Below are positions 7,026 through 16,965 of a stretch of 26,305 bases of DNA, piece by piece; position 1 is the stretch's first letter, and each line of letters begins with the position of its first letter. The DNA is from DAXETY01 sp051155755 (lineage in GTDB: Bacteria > Desulfobacterota > Desulfobacteria > Desulfobacterales > SG8-13). The position numbers and the translations under genes were made by a program. Location of the stretch: the NCBI GenBank assembly GCA_051155755.1, contig DAXETY010000020.1, forward strand, positions 1-26,305, in the 5' to 3' direction. The notes below the pieces were generated by a model. It saw only the letters and a program-made list of their open reading frames with translations. It ran no database searches and was not told where the DNA came from.

Positions 7026-7937
7026 ATGGATATTTTCTTCCAGCAGTTGATCAACGGTTTGACCCTGGGGTCCATTTATGCGTTGATCGCCCTGGGTTAT
7101 ACAATGGTGTACGGGATCATCCAACTAATCAATTTCGCCCACGGCGAGATTTTTACCGCCGGGGGTTATATCGGGGTGATCGTGTTGTCGTTTCTGCAGG
7201 CCCGGGGGGTCCTGGAAAGCCATCCGGCCCTGGGCCTGACCCTGGCCTTTTTACTGGCCATGATTTATTGCGCGTTCCTGGCCGTCGCCCTGGAAAACAT
7301 GGCCTACCGGCCGCTGCGCAATGCCAGCCGACTGGCTCTGCTGCTCTCCGCTTTGGGCATGTCGATTTTCTTTTCCAACGGGATGATGCTCATGCAGGGG
7401 GTTTACGACAAGGCCTATCCGTTGTTTTTTACCAGCGGCGGTTTCGAATTGGCCGGCGTTTACGTCACGCGCATGCAGATTTTCATCGTGATCGGCTCGT
7501 TCGTGCTGATGGTCGCCTTAAACCTGTTCGTTCGCAAAACCCGCCTGGGGAAAGCCATGCGCTCCACCGCCCAGGACCGCGTCATGAGCTCGATCCTCGG
7601 AATCAACGCCAACAAGACCATCGTAACCACCTTCATTATCGGAGCCGTACTGGCGGCCGCCGCCGGGGTGATGGTCGGCCTTTATTATGGTTCGGTGCGC
7701 TTCGACATGGGATTTGTGCCCGGCATCAAAGCCTTTGCCGCGGCGGTGCTGGGCGGTATCGGCAATCTGACCGGAGCGATGATCGGCGGAATGATCATCG
7801 GCATGGTGGAGATCTTCGCCGCCGGCTATCTGGCCAGTGAATACAAGGACGTGTTCGCCTTTGTCATTTTGATCCTGGTGTTGTATTTCCGTCCCACCGG
7901 AATCATGGGCGAGCAGGTCGACGACACGCGGGTATAG
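7026..7937 (+). CDS. livH: Amino-acid ABC transporter permease LivH (system 1)
   Basis: A 303-residue inner-membrane permease with about eight hydrophobic helices; it pairs with LivM to form the channel. The family block GYTMVYGIIQLINFAHGEIF lies near residues 24-43, the cytoplasmic coupling region in AMRSTAQDRVMSSILGI, and a late glycine-rich helix in GGIGNLTGAMIGGMIIG. ATG 7026 follows GAGGAG by eight bases; the frame is open upstream to 6888, but that stretch has no membrane character. It comes after the hairpin that follows livK1, and livM starts three bases after its stop, suggesting coupled translation. Confidence 0.95.
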   Translation: MDIFFQQLINGLTLGSIYALIALGYTMVYGIIQLINFAHGEIFTAGGYIGVIVLSFLQARGVLESHPALGLTLAFLLAMIYCAFLAVALENMAYRPLRNASRLALLLSALGMSIFFSNGMMLMQGVYDKAYPLFFTSGGFELAGVYVTRMQIFIVIGSFVLMVALNLFVRKTRLGKAMRSTAQDRVMSSILGINANKTIVTTFIIGAVLAAAAGVMVGLYYGSVRFDMGFVPGIKAFAAAVLGGIGNLTGAMIGGMIIGMVEIFAAGYLASEYKDVFAFVILILVLYFRPTGIMGEQVDDTRV

Positions 7938-7940
7938 CTT

Positions 7941-9143
7941 ATGAAAAAACGGGTGCTCAAATTTTTGCTGGTGCTGGTGTGGGCGTTCATTTTGCTGTTT
8001 CCGATGCTGGCCGTGGAAGAAGGCGAATTTGTCTGGGATCGACTGCTCAATGTCATGGTGGTGCTCGCCGTGGCGGGTGTGCTGGTGCTGGCGTACCGGG
8101 CCCTTTCGGAAAACTTCTCGATTGGAGAAAACTTCGCCGGTATCACGGGGTCGATAAAAATTCCGCCCCGGGTCCTGATGGGCGCCGTCATCGTGCTGGT
8201 GCTGGTATTGCCGTGGATGCTCGACAACTACGCCAAGGACGTTGCCATCAACGTGCTGATCTACATCGCACTCGGTCTGGGGTTGAACATCGTCATCGGG
8301 CTGGCCGGCCTGCTGGATCTGGGCTACATTGCGTTTTATGCGGTCGGCGCTTACACGTACGCACTGCTCAACACCAACTTCGGCATTCCTTTCTGGATCG
8401 CGCTGCCGATCGGTTGCGTGATCAGCGCCATGACCGGCGCCTTTATCGGCTACCCCACCTTGAAAATGCGCGGCGATTACCTGGCGATCGTGACACTGGG
8501 CTTCGGTGAAATCATCCGCATCGTGCTCAACAACTGGGACAGCGTCACGCAGGGGCCCAACGGGATCCTGGGCATCAGTCCCCCCGGGCTTTTTCTGCCC
8601 ACCGTCAGCGCCGGCGGATTCGAGTTTGCCCACGTTTATTTGAAAAACCTGACCTGGCTTTACTATCTGATCCTGGCCATCGCGGTGATTACGATGGTGG
8701 CGGTCTACCGTCTGAACCACTCCCGGGTCGGCCGGGCCTGGATGGCCATTCGCGAAGACGAGACCGCCGCCGAGCTGACCGGAATCCACACCACGCGTAT
8801 GAAGCTTTTCGCCTACGTGCTGGGCGCCATTTTCGCCGGTTTCGCCGGGGCGTTTTTTGCGGCCAAGGTTCGCTATGTCAACCCCAGTTCCTTTATTTTT
8901 TTGGAGTCCGCCCTGGTGCTGAGCATTGTCGTGCTGGGCGGGATGGGTTCGATACCGGGCATCGTCGTCGGGGCGCTGGCCATCATCGTGCTGCCGGAAG
9001 TGTTCCGCGAGTTGCAGCTCTATCGCATGGCGGCTTTCGGCGGTGCCATGACCCTGATGATGGTCTTTCGGCCCGAAGGGCTCTGGCCGGCGCGCCGCAA
9101 AATCATTCGAGGAGAGGAATCGGCCGGCCCGGACAGCGCCTAG
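7941..9143 (+). CDS. livM: Amino-acid ABC transporter permease LivM (system 1)
   Basis: A 400-residue membrane protein, the second channel subunit. The core carries LNIVIGLAGLLDLGYIAFYA (near 115-134), LKMRGDYLAIVTLGFGEIIR, the coupling loop RAWMAIREDETAAELTGI, and a C-terminal LGGMGSIPGIVVGAL. About 70 N-terminal residues with two extra hydrophobic segments (KFLLVLVWAFILLFPML and VMVVLAVAGVLVLAY) precede the core; they are absent from the 339-residue LivM of system 2. Longer LivM proteins of this sort are known, E. coli LivM for example, so this is family variation. The start is ATG 7941, three bases after the livH stop and without a strong ribosome site of its own, as expected for coupling. 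Confidence 0.95.
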   Translation: MKKRVLKFLLVLVWAFILLFPMLAVEEGEFVWDRLLNVMVVLAVAGVLVLAYRALSENFSIGENFAGITGSIKIPPRVLMGAVIVLVLVLPWMLDNYAKDVAINVLIYIALGLGLNIVIGLAGLLDLGYIAFYAVGAYTYALLNTNFGIPFWIALPIGCVISAMTGAFIGYPTLKMRGDYLAIVTLGFGEIIRIVLNNWDSVTQGPNGILGISPPGLFLPTVSAGGFEFAHVYLKNLTWLYYLILAIAVITMVAVYRLNHSRVGRAWMAIREDETAAELTGIHTTRMKLFAYVLGAIFAGFAGAFFAAKVRYVNPSSFIFLESALVLSIVVLGGMGSIPGIVVGALAIIVLPEVFRELQLYRMAAFGGAMTLMMVFRPEGLWPARRKIIRGEESAGPDSA

Positions 9144-9235
9144 TCCCGGCAGGCCGAAATTTTTCGATTGAAACCGATTTTTGATGAAGCAACCATAATT
9201 TTCTCTTAGAATTGCGGGCCGCAAGGAGTTTTGCC

Positions 9236-9942
<707 letters not shown>

Positions 9943-9943
<1 letters not shown>

Positions 9944-10210
9944 CCGGTTTTCCCGTTGGCCGGTTTTCCCGTCGGCTCGTTTGTCCGTACGTTGGCTTTG
10001 CCGAAGTCGATGAATCGGCGAGGGGGCGATACGGCGAATCGGCGAAATTACGGCGGGCAAAAGCTTTTTCGGTCGCCCATTTGCCCTGTCGCCGTTTCGC
10101 CGCTTCACCGTTTCGCCGTTTCAATTTCGAGTTCGCCAAAACGAAGCGGCAACCAATCGAACCATTCTTTCGCCGTTTCGCCCTCTCGCCCATTCGCCGA
10201 CTCAGTTGGC
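9943..10210. repeat. Field of degenerate ~8-bp repeat units in both orientations
   Basis: GCCGGTTTTCCCGT occurs at 9943-9956 and 9959-9972, a 16-base (2 x 8) period. Four units like CGGCGAAA lie at 10016-10047. The reverse-complement unit TTTCGCCG and variants lie in register at 10071-10118 (six units) and 10168-10199 (four units). The opposed blocks can pair into a large imperfect hairpin. No protein-like frame crosses the region. The rest of the livF1-putA gap (10211-10395) is plain AT-richer leader with no convincing promoter. Confidence 0.85.
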
Positions 10211-10395
10211 ATTCGCCGGTACCATTTTCAGGCGGATGGCAAAAGCGCTGCCCGGATGCATATCTCTCACTCTTTACAATTCCCCCTGATTCTGCAAATA
10301 CTGAATCGTTTTTGAACGTACTTAAGTAATGGCTTTTTGCGGCACTGCCGGCGGGAAAATCGCCCGCAGCCGAATTTTGAGAAGGAGATCCACGC

Positions 10396-13300
10396 ATGCT
10401 CGACATCGAAACCTTGCGTACATTGGGGGATAAGAGCGCCAAGCTGGCGCAAATCTGGCAGAACCGCGCCAACGAACTGCTCACCGACGAGGAAAAACAA
10501 ATTCAGGATCAGATGCAGCGGCTGCTCACGCACCCGGTTGACAAGGTCGTGCTCACCAAGATGATCGACCAGAGTTTTCGATCTCACGACCCGGCCCGGG
10601 TGGCCGATCAGATCAACGCCGTGCTGCGTGAATACGGCGTGCCGGACTTTTTCCCACGGGTGGACCGCCTGCTGGTACAGATGTTTTTAGGACTGGGGCG
10701 GCATTTTCCGGCACTGACCGTTCCGAGGCTGATCGAAAAAATGCGCACCAGCAGCAGCCGGGCCATCATTCCGGGTGAGCCCGATGCGCTGCACGAGCAC
10801 CTGCGGCGACGCCGCAAACAGGGTGTCCGCATGAACGTCAACCACCTCGGCGAGGCGGTTTTGGGCGAGGGCGAATCGCGCCGCCGCCTGGACACCTATG
10901 TCGCCGATCTTTCCAATCCCGAAATCGAATACATTTCCGTTAAGATCTCTACGATTTACTCCCAGATCAGCTCGCTGGCATTCGAGCACACCGTCGAGAT
11001 TCTGGTGGAGCGATTGTCGGAGCTTTACCGCACCGCCGCCGCACACGAATTCGTGCGCAACGACGGCAGCCGGGTTCCGAAGTTCGTCAACCTCGACATG
11101 GAAGAGTACCGGGATCTGGAAATTACGGTGGCCGCTTTCCGGCGCACGCTGGACAAAGCGGAATTCTTCAACCATTCGGCCGGAATCGTCCTGCAGGCCT
11201 ACATCCCCGATTCCTATGTCATTCAGCAGGAGTTGACCGACTGGGCCCGCGAACGTGTCCAGGCCGGTGGGGCCCCGATCAAGCTGCGGATCGTCAAGGG
11301 CGCCAACATGGAAATGGAGCAGCTGGAAGCGGCCATCTTCAATTGGCCCCTGGCGCCCTATGACAACAAACTCGAGGTCGACGCCAACTACAAGCGCATG
11401 GTTGTTTACGGCATGGAGCCGGAAAACATTCGGGCGGTCAACCTGGGGATTGCCTCGCACAACCTGTTCGAACTGGCCTTTGCCTACGAACTGGGGCTGC
11501 GCAATGCCGTTACCGATTATTTTTATTTCGAAATGCTGGAAGGCATGGCCGACCACGTGCGCCGGGCCCTGCACGAAACCATCGGAGACATCCTGCTGTA
11601 TGCGCCCGTGGCCTCCCGGCAGGAGTTCATCAATGCCATTGCCTATCTGATTCGTCGGCTGGATGAAAACACGGCCGCGGAAAACTTTCTGCGTTATGCG
11701 CCCCGCTTGCGCACCGACTCCAGCGCCTGGGCCTTTTTGCGGGAAGAATTTGTGGCATCCCTGGAAATGCTGGATACGGCCGGCACCCGGCCGCATCGGA
11801 CCCAGGACCGCACCCGCGAGGTTTTCGCCGATGCCATGGGCACCTTCCACGCCAACGAGTTTACAAACGAACCGGACACCGATTGGTCCATGCCCGCCAA
11901 TCGCCGCTGGGCGGAAGCCATACGGGAAAAATGGTGCAAGGCACCCGGGGAAGCGGCAATGGACATCCCGCTGGTGATCGCTGACCGGGAAATTTACGAG
12001 AAACGTCAGGTCCGGGAGATTTTCGACAGCTCCCGGCATCGTGAAAATATCTGTGTGGCACGCTTCGCCCTGGCCGGTGTCGAAGATATCGATGCGGCTG
12101 TGGCCACGGCCAAGGCCGATCCGGACGGGTGGCGCGAAAAAACCCTGCCGGAGCGCCACGCGGTGTTGTCGCGCGTAGCCATGGAGCTGCGCCGGGCCCG
12201 CGGTGATTTGATCGGTTCGGCGGCGGCCAACAGCGGCAAGGTGTTTACCGAATCGGATGTGGAGGTTTCCGAAGCCATCGATTTCGCCGAGTACTATCCG
12301 TTTTCGGCCCGGGCCTTCGACGGGCCCGGTCACCTCAACGCTCGGGGAAAGGGCATCGGGGTGGTGATCTCCCCCTGGAACTTTCCCATCGCCATCCCCT
12401 GCGGCGGTATTGTGGCCAGCCTGGCGGCCGGCAATACCGTGGTCTTCAAACCGGCTTCCGATGCGGTATTGACGGCCTGGGTGCTCTGCCGTTGTTTCTG
12501 GCGCGCCGGGGTATCCCGCAATACCCTTCAGTTTGTTCCCTGTTCGGGGGGCAGTGTCGGCAGTCATCTCATCACTCACCCGGACATTGCCTACGTGATC
12601 CTGACGGGCGGCACCGAAACCGCCTTTGCCATGCTGGAAGCCAAACCGGATCTGTTCCTTTCGGCGGAAACCGGCGGCAAGAACGCCACCATCGTCACGG
12701 CCATGAGCGACCGCGACCAGGCCATCAAAAACGTGCTGCATTCAGCCTACAGCAATTGCGGCCAGAAATGTTCGGCGACCTCCCTGCTGATCCTGGAAAA
12801 GGAAGTTTACGACGATCCACATTTCCGCAAGCAACTGGTCGATGCTGCGGCCAGTATCCCGGTCGGTTCGGCCTGGGAATTGCAAAACAAGATGGGCCCG
12901 CTGATCAAACCGCCGTCCGGCGACCTGAAGCGCGGCATCGAAACGCTGGAGGCCGGAGAAAGCTGGGCGCTGGAGCCCCGCAACCTGGAAGACAACCTCC
13001 GCCTCTGGACGCCGGGGATCAAGTGGGACGTAACGCCGGGCTCTTTTACCCATACCACCGAGTTGTTCGGTCCGGTGCTGGGGGTGATGCGCGCGGAGAA
13101 CTTGAAGGCGGCGATCGATCTGGCCAACGCCCCCGGGTACGGGCTGACATCCGGGCTGGAAAGCCTCGACAAACGTGAGCAGGCGTACTGGAAAGAGCAC
13201 CTGCTGGCCGGCAACCTGTATGTCAACCGGGGCACGACCGGGGCGGTGACGCTGCGGCAGGCGTTCGGCGGAATGCGCAAATCCGCTGTCGGTCCGGCGA

Positions 13301-13998
13301 TCAAGGCCGGGTCGCCCAATTACGTGGCACAGTTTATGGACTTCGAGGAAGCCGGCTATCCGTTCATCGGAGTCATCGCGGACGAATCGGCCTGGTTGCG
13401 CCTTTCACAGGATTGGCGGCGTGAAGCCGACTGGGGGACTTTCGGCAGCTTCACCGACGACATCCTGCGAACGGTGCGCGCCATCCAGAGCTATCTCTAC
13501 CAGACGGAACAGGAATTTTTTCGGACCAAGGACTATTTCCATCTCCGGGGTCAGGACAACCAGTTGCGGTACCGGTCGATCGGCCGGATGCTGGTGCGCA
13601 TCCACCCGGACGACGGGCTGTTCGAAGTGCTGGCCCGAATCGCGGCGGCCCGGATTTCCGGATGTGAATTGATTCTGGCCGCCCCGGGCGGACTCGACAA
13701 TGGCGTAACCCGGTTTTTGCATTCCACCCATGGCCGCAAACTGCCCGGAGACAACCGCATCGAGTCCGTCAGCGACGAGGCCCTGATCGAGCGCTTGCCC
13801 GAGTTGGACCGCGTCCGCTACGCGGCGCCGGATCGCGTGCCTGCGCCGGTCTATCGGGCGGCGGCCAAATCGGGTTTCTACATCGCCCGGGATCCGGTGC
13901 GGATGGAAGGCCGCCTCGAGCTGCTGCACTACTTCATCAACCAGAGCATCTGCGACAATTATCACCGGTATGGGAACTTGGGCGAACGTACTCTCTAA
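10396..13998 (+). CDS. putA: Bifunctional proline dehydrogenase / L-glutamate gamma-semialdehyde dehydrogenase
   Basis: A 1200-residue PutA that oxidises proline to P5C with FAD, passing electrons to the quinone pool, and then oxidises glutamate semialdehyde to glutamate with NAD+. The PRODH barrel spans about 140-450 (GVRMNVNHLGEAVLGE near 143; LRIVKGANMEMEQLEA near 297). The ALDH domain spans about 510-1000, with SPWNFP (Asn662), catalytic-base Glu758 in SAETGGKN, nucleophile Cys792 in GQKCSATS, and the P5CDH end block NRGTTGAVTLRQAFGG. A further ~200 residues form the C-terminal ALDH-like domain of long PutAs, ending with a conserved-looking tail at YFINQSICDNYHRYGNLG. The N-terminal ribbon-helix-helix DNA-binding domain of enterobacterial PutA is absent, so it should not be its own repressor. 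ATG 10396 follows AAGGAG by eight bases. Confidence 0.95.
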   Translation: MLDIETLRTLGDKSAKLAQIWQNRANELLTDEEKQIQDQMQRLLTHPVDKVVLTKMIDQSFRSHDPARVADQINAVLREYGVPDFFPRVDRLLVQMFLGLGRHFPALTVPRLIEKMRTSSSRAIIPGEPDALHEHLRRRRKQGVRMNVNHLGEAVLGEGESRRRLDTYVADLSNPEIEYISVKISTIYSQISSLAFEHTVEILVERLSELYRTAAAHEFVRNDGSRVPKFVNLDMEEYRDLEITVAAFRRTLDKAEFFNHSAGIVLQAYIPDSYVIQQELTDWARERVQAGGAPIKLRIVKGANMEMEQLEAAIFNWPLAPYDNKLEVDANYKRMVVYGMEPENIRAVNLGIASHNLFELAFAYELGLRNAVTDYFYFEMLEGMADHVRRALHETIGDILLYAPVASRQEFINAIAYLIRRLDENTAAENFLRYAPRLRTDSSAWAFLREEFVASLEMLDTAGTRPHRTQDRTREVFADAMGTFHANEFTNEPDTDWSMPANRRWAEAIREKWCKAPGEAAMDIPLVIADREIYEKRQVREIFDSSRHRENICVARFALAGVEDIDAAVATAKADPDGWREKTLPERHAVLSRVAMELRRARGDLIGSAAANSGKVFTESDVEVSEAIDFAEYYPFSARAFDGPGHLNARGKGIGVVISPWNFPIAIPCGGIVASLAAGNTVVFKPASDAVLTAWVLCRCFWRAGVSRNTLQFVPCSGGSVGSHLITHPDIAYVILTGGTETAFAMLEAKPDLFLSAETGGKNATIVTAMSDRDQAIKNVLHSAYSNCGQKCSATSLLILEKEVYDDPHFRKQLVDAAASIPVGSAWELQNKMGPLIKPPSGDLKRGIETLEAGESWALEPRNLEDNLRLWTPGIKWDVTPGSFTHTTELFGPVLGVMRAENLKAAIDLANAPGYGLTSGLESLDKREQAYWKEHLLAGNLYVNRGTTGAVTLRQAFGGMRKSAVGPAIKAGSPNYVAQFMDFEEAGYPFIGVIADESAWLRLSQDWRREADWGTFGSFTDDILRTVRAIQSYLYQTEQEFFRTKDYFHLRGQDNQLRYRSIGRMLVRIHPDDGLFEVLARIAAARISGCELILAAPGGLDNGVTRFLHSTHGRKLPGDNRIESVSDEALIERLPELDRVRYAAPDRVPAPVYRAAAKSGFYIARDPVRMEGRLELLHYFINQSICDNYHRYGNLGERTL

Positions 13999-15089
13999 TG
14001 CGGGTTGGACTGCTGATCTACGGGTCGTTGGAAGCGCGCAGCGGCGGGTTTGAATACGATCGGCGGCTGGTGGAACACCTGCGCCGCAGCGGCGATGACG
14101 TTGAGGTGATTTCCTTGCCCTGGCGTTCGTATCCGGCGCTGCTGGCTCAGAATTTCTCTCCGATTCTTTTTCGGATTTCCCGCACCCACCGGTTCGATCT
14201 GTTGTTGCAGGACGAGCTCAATCACCCTTCCCTGTTTCTGGCCAATCCGACCCTGAAGAAACGCATCGGATGCCCGGTGATATGCCTGGTTCACCACCTG
14301 CGTTGCCGGGAATCGCACCCGGATATGCTGCGGCGTTTTTATTGCCGGGTGGAGCGGCAATACCTGCGCACGGTGGATGCCTTCGTGTTCAACAGCCGGT
14401 CCACCCAACGGTCGGTGGCGGCATTGATCGGCTCCCTGCCGGAGTTTGTGATTGCGACTCCCGGCGGCGATCGACTCGGGGCGATGGCGGATGAAAAGCA
14501 AATCGTGGACCGGGTGCTGGCCGACGGCCCGCTTCGGATGCTGTTCCTTGGGAACCTGGTGCCGCGCAAAGGCTTGCTGGAATTACTGACGGCCCTGGAG
14601 AAGATTCCAAAAGACCCCTGGCGTCTGGAGGTGGTTGGTGCCGGAGATTTCGATGCGGCCTATGCGGCCCGCATCCGGCGCCGGCTGCATGCCGCGCGTC
14701 TCGGAAACAGGGTGCGAGTGCGTGGTACCCTGCCGGATGCGGACTTGCGGCAACTGCTGCGAACCTGCCACGTGTTGGTCATGCCGTTTGCCTACGAAGG
14801 ATTCGGCATCGTGTTCCTGGAAGCCATGGCCTACGGCCTGCCGTCTCTGGTGCTTCGGGAGGGCGGTGCCGTGGAAATCGTGCGCGACGGCCGTGAAGGA
14901 TATTGCTTCGAGCCGGGCGACAATTCGACGGTGGCCGCCCGGTTGCACCGGCTGATCCACGACCGCCATGAACTGCTTCGACTCAGCCTGAGTGCCCGCC
15001 GGCGTTTCGATTCGTTTCCCGGCTGGGACCGGACCGTGGCGAACATCCGCCGGTTTCTGCTCGGCCGGGTTCCCGGCTCAAGAGCGTGA
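13998..15089 (+). CDS. GT4-family glycosyltransferase
   Basis: A 363-residue GT-B glycosyltransferase with a glycosyltransferase 1 (GT4) C-terminal domain, of the kind that transfers a sugar from a nucleotide sugar to a lipid or polysaccharide acceptor at the cytoplasmic side of the inner membrane. The N-terminal lobe starts MRVGLLIYGSLEARSGGFEYD, with the glycine-rich acceptor loop. The C-terminal lobe begins at MLFLGNLVPRKGLLELL and carries the EX7E motif E267-GFGIVFL-E275, followed by AMAYGLPSLVLREGGAVEIV. No transmembrane helix is visible. Its ATG overlaps the putA stop (TAATG), so translation is coupled although a link to proline metabolism is not obvious. Acceptor and sugar cannot be deduced. 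Confidence 0.9.
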   Translation: MRVGLLIYGSLEARSGGFEYDRRLVEHLRRSGDDVEVISLPWRSYPALLAQNFSPILFRISRTHRFDLLLQDELNHPSLFLANPTLKKRIGCPVICLVHHLRCRESHPDMLRRFYCRVERQYLRTVDAFVFNSRSTQRSVAALIGSLPEFVIATPGGDRLGAMADEKQIVDRVLADGPLRMLFLGNLVPRKGLLELLTALEKIPKDPWRLEVVGAGDFDAAYAARIRRRLHAARLGNRVRVRGTLPDADLRQLLRTCHVLVMPFAYEGFGIVFLEAMAYGLPSLVLREGGAVEIVRDGREGYCFEPGDNSTVAARLHRLIHDRHELLRLSLSARRRFDSFPGWDRTVANIRRFLLGRVPGSRA

Positions 15090-15169
15090 GCCGCCCCCGT
15101 GCCCGCCCGTTGCCGGTGAAAAGTTCTTTTCAGGTCGGGTCCTCCGCGCAGCGGATTGAGGCGTTTCTG

Positions 15170-15973
15170 TCAGGGCTCAGATTCCGGTGCTTTGACATTG
15201 CCGATTCGGCGGCTGACGGTCAAATAATCATAGATGAAGTTTCCCAGGAAAGGGATGGTGAAGATCAGGGTCAGGCTGCGGCCGAACTCTGCGGACATCA
15301 CCGGCAGCAGTACGGCTCCGGTAAGGCCCATGGCCGTGCCGGCCAGCGGCCTTCGGATGCGGGACGGGCGAAGTGGAGCCGACGGCAGCCCGCGCTGCTT
15401 GCGCCGTCGGCAGCCCAGGCGAAACAAGTAATAAGCCAGTCCCACAAGGATGAACCATACAGAGGCTTTTTCCCATCGCAGCGCCAGAACGCCGCCGGCC
15501 AGAATCGTCAGCGCGTCGAATTCGGTGTCCAATTTTCGACCGAGTTCGGTTTCGGTCGCGGTCTTCCGCGCTGTCCATCCGTCCAACAGATCCAAAAGCG
15601 AAGCCAAAATGAAAATGGCTGCCGGCACCCATCTCCAGTTTTCAACGTTGGCGGTCGATCGCGGAAGGAATACGAATCCAGCCAGGCCGGCGATCAACAG
15701 GCCTCGAAACAGCGTGATGCGGTTGGCTGTCCCCAGAGAGGCCAACAATCGTCCGTCGGAACGGTGATTGAGGTGCAGATGCCGCCGGACAACGAGCAGC
15801 TGCAAGACCAGCACCGTCCCCGATGCCAGCAGCCAGATGAGCCCCGGGCTTACCCCGAGTCCGGAGGCCAGCACCGCCCCGGCGGCAATCAGAAGCATTC
15901 CGCCGCCGATTCCGGCGGCGGTCCACTCCCTTCGCAATTGCGCCTCGGCGGAATTATGGCGGACCCGGCTCAC
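15170..15973 (-). CDS. CDP-alcohol phosphatidyltransferase family membrane protein
   Basis: A 267-residue integral membrane protein of the class that includes PgsA, Pss and cholinephosphotransferases, which move a phosphoalcohol from a CDP-linked donor to an acceptor. The catalytic signature D-x2-DG-x2-AR-x8-G-x3-D-x3-D is complete: D128, D131, G132, A135, R136, G145, D149 and D153. It is preceded by the usual GTANRITLFRGLLIAG entry helix (81-96). Two additional N-terminal helices (about 19-62) precede the core. Its ATG overlaps the TGA of the upstream YceI gene (ATGA), so the pair is translationally coupled. It converges with the glycosyltransferase gene across 80 bases. The alcohol substrate is not predictable. 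Confidence 0.88.
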   Translation of the reverse strand: MSRVRHNSAEAQLRREWTAAGIGGGMLLIAAGAVLASGLGVSPGLIWLLASGTVLVLQLLVVRRHLHLNHRSDGRLLASLGTANRITLFRGLLIAGLAGFVFLPRSTANVENWRWVPAAIFILASLLDLLDGWTARKTATETELGRKLDTEFDALTILAGGVLALRWEKASVWFILVGLAYYLFRLGCRRRKQRGLPSAPLRPSRIRRPLAGTAMGLTGAVLLPVMSAEFGRSLTLIFTIPFLGNFIYDYLTVSRRIGNVKAPESEP

Positions 15974-16560
15974 TTGTCGCGGATCATTTCGAGGCTGATC
16001 AAGATGTTGACGTCTTTGCCGACAACGCCCATTTCATAGTATTTGCCGGAACCCACGTGGTATTCCAGCCGATCGATGGTCTTGCTGGATTCGAAGCCGG
16101 CCACGATTTTTCCTTTCATAAAGGGATTGTCGCGCATTCCCAGATAACGAAAGGGCAAGATCACCTCCCGCGAAACATCTTTGATAATCAGTTGCCCCAC
16201 CGCTTCGTAATTTTCCCCGCCCAAATGCCGAATCTCTTCGCTTTTGAAGGTTATGACGGGAAAGGCGTCGGTGTCGAGGAAATCCTCGGAGCGCAGGTGG
16301 CGGTCGCGTTTGCGGTGGTAGGTGTTGACGCTGTCGGTTTGAATGGTGATCTCGAATCGGCTGTCTTCGAGTCGATTCGGATCGAAGCGGAACTCACCCG
16401 AAAAATCCTCGAATACGCCGCGGGTGATATAGTAGATGTGTTTAATATCGAAAAACACGCTGCTGTGCTCGCGATCGAATTCCCAGGCCGGCGCCTCGGC
16501 GTGGGCCGGGATGGCGGCGAGCATCATCAAACCGATAATTGTCGGGATACATCGTTTCAA
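15970..16560 (-). CDS. YceI-family secreted lipocalin-like protein
   Basis: A 196-residue YceI-like protein, a family of periplasmic beta-barrels that bind polyisoprenoid-type lipids. The signal peptide is residues 1-21 (ending AAIPAHA before EAPAWEFD). Family hallmarks are WEFDREHSSVFFDIKH at the mature N-terminus, RGVFEDFSGEFRFDP, RDRHLRSEDFLDTDAFPVITFKS, and the closing VGKDVNILISLE strand. Translation starts at TTG 16558-16560, with AAAGGAG six bases upstream; no in-frame ATG would keep the signal peptide. It overlaps the phosphatidyltransferase gene by four bases, suggesting a shared lipid-related role. Confidence 0.92.
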   Translation of the reverse strand: MKRCIPTIIGLMMLAAIPAHAEAPAWEFDREHSSVFFDIKHIYYITRGVFEDFSGEFRFDPNRLEDSRFEITIQTDSVNTYHRKRDRHLRSEDFLDTDAFPVITFKSEEIRHLGGENYEAVGQLIIKDVSREVILPFRYLGMRDNPFMKGKIVAGFESSKTIDRLEYHVGSGKYYEMGVVGKDVNILISLEMIRDK

Positions 16561-16965
16561 TGGACACTCCTTTCATAGCATCGACTGTTTTTGAATTCAT
16601 TTGTATAACGATAATATCGATTTGCGAATTTCAAAGATGAGCGAAGGGTGAATTGGGGCGGTTCGTGAAATGCATCGAAGGAAATTACCCAAATGCCTGC
16701 GGGGCGGGGTCGATGATACCCCAACGATGGAATCCCTCTTTCCTTGGCGCTGGAAGGCCGGAAGGTTCCGGACGCGATTTCGCGGGCGCAAGCCAACTAT
16801 GGCCAGGCATTCGGCGGGTCCGGGATTTATGCGCCGGTTTGAAACGAAAGTTTATATTGGAACCACACAAATTTGTATGGGCTGCAACAAATATGTCGGA
16901 ATCGCTGATGCGCACCGGCCGAAGATTCCGCAGTCGGCAGAACCCTGTTACCGGAACCATCGCGC
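16561..16965. other. Non-coding 405-base gap upstream of the YceI gene
   Basis: No convincing gene is visible. A plus-strand frame crosses it, but it has arginine-rich composition, no ribosome site, and runs antisense into the next gene. The part nearest the YceI gene (16590-16640) is AT-rich and presumably holds its promoter. ACAAATTTGT at 16867-16876 is a perfect 10-base palindrome of unknown meaning. Confidence 0.5.

Noticed and set aside
5562..7124. 520-codon minus-strand open frame
   Set aside because: Antisense shadow of livK1 and flanks in high-GC DNA; Gly/Val/His-rich and without domain logic.
7941..9143. LivM1 being ~60 residues longer than LivM2
   Set aside because: LivM proteins with such N-terminal helices are known (E. 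coli LivM), so it is not unusual.
7518..9224. 568-codon minus-strand open frame
   Set aside because: Gln/His/Asp-rich shadow of livH1-livM1.
10325..10345. Sigma54-like TGGC...TTGC before putA
   Set aside because: GG to GC spacing is far too short for a -24/-12 promoter.
10687..12741. 684-codon minus-strand open frame
   Set aside because: Shadow of putA in the complementary codon phase; the putA motifs settle the strand.
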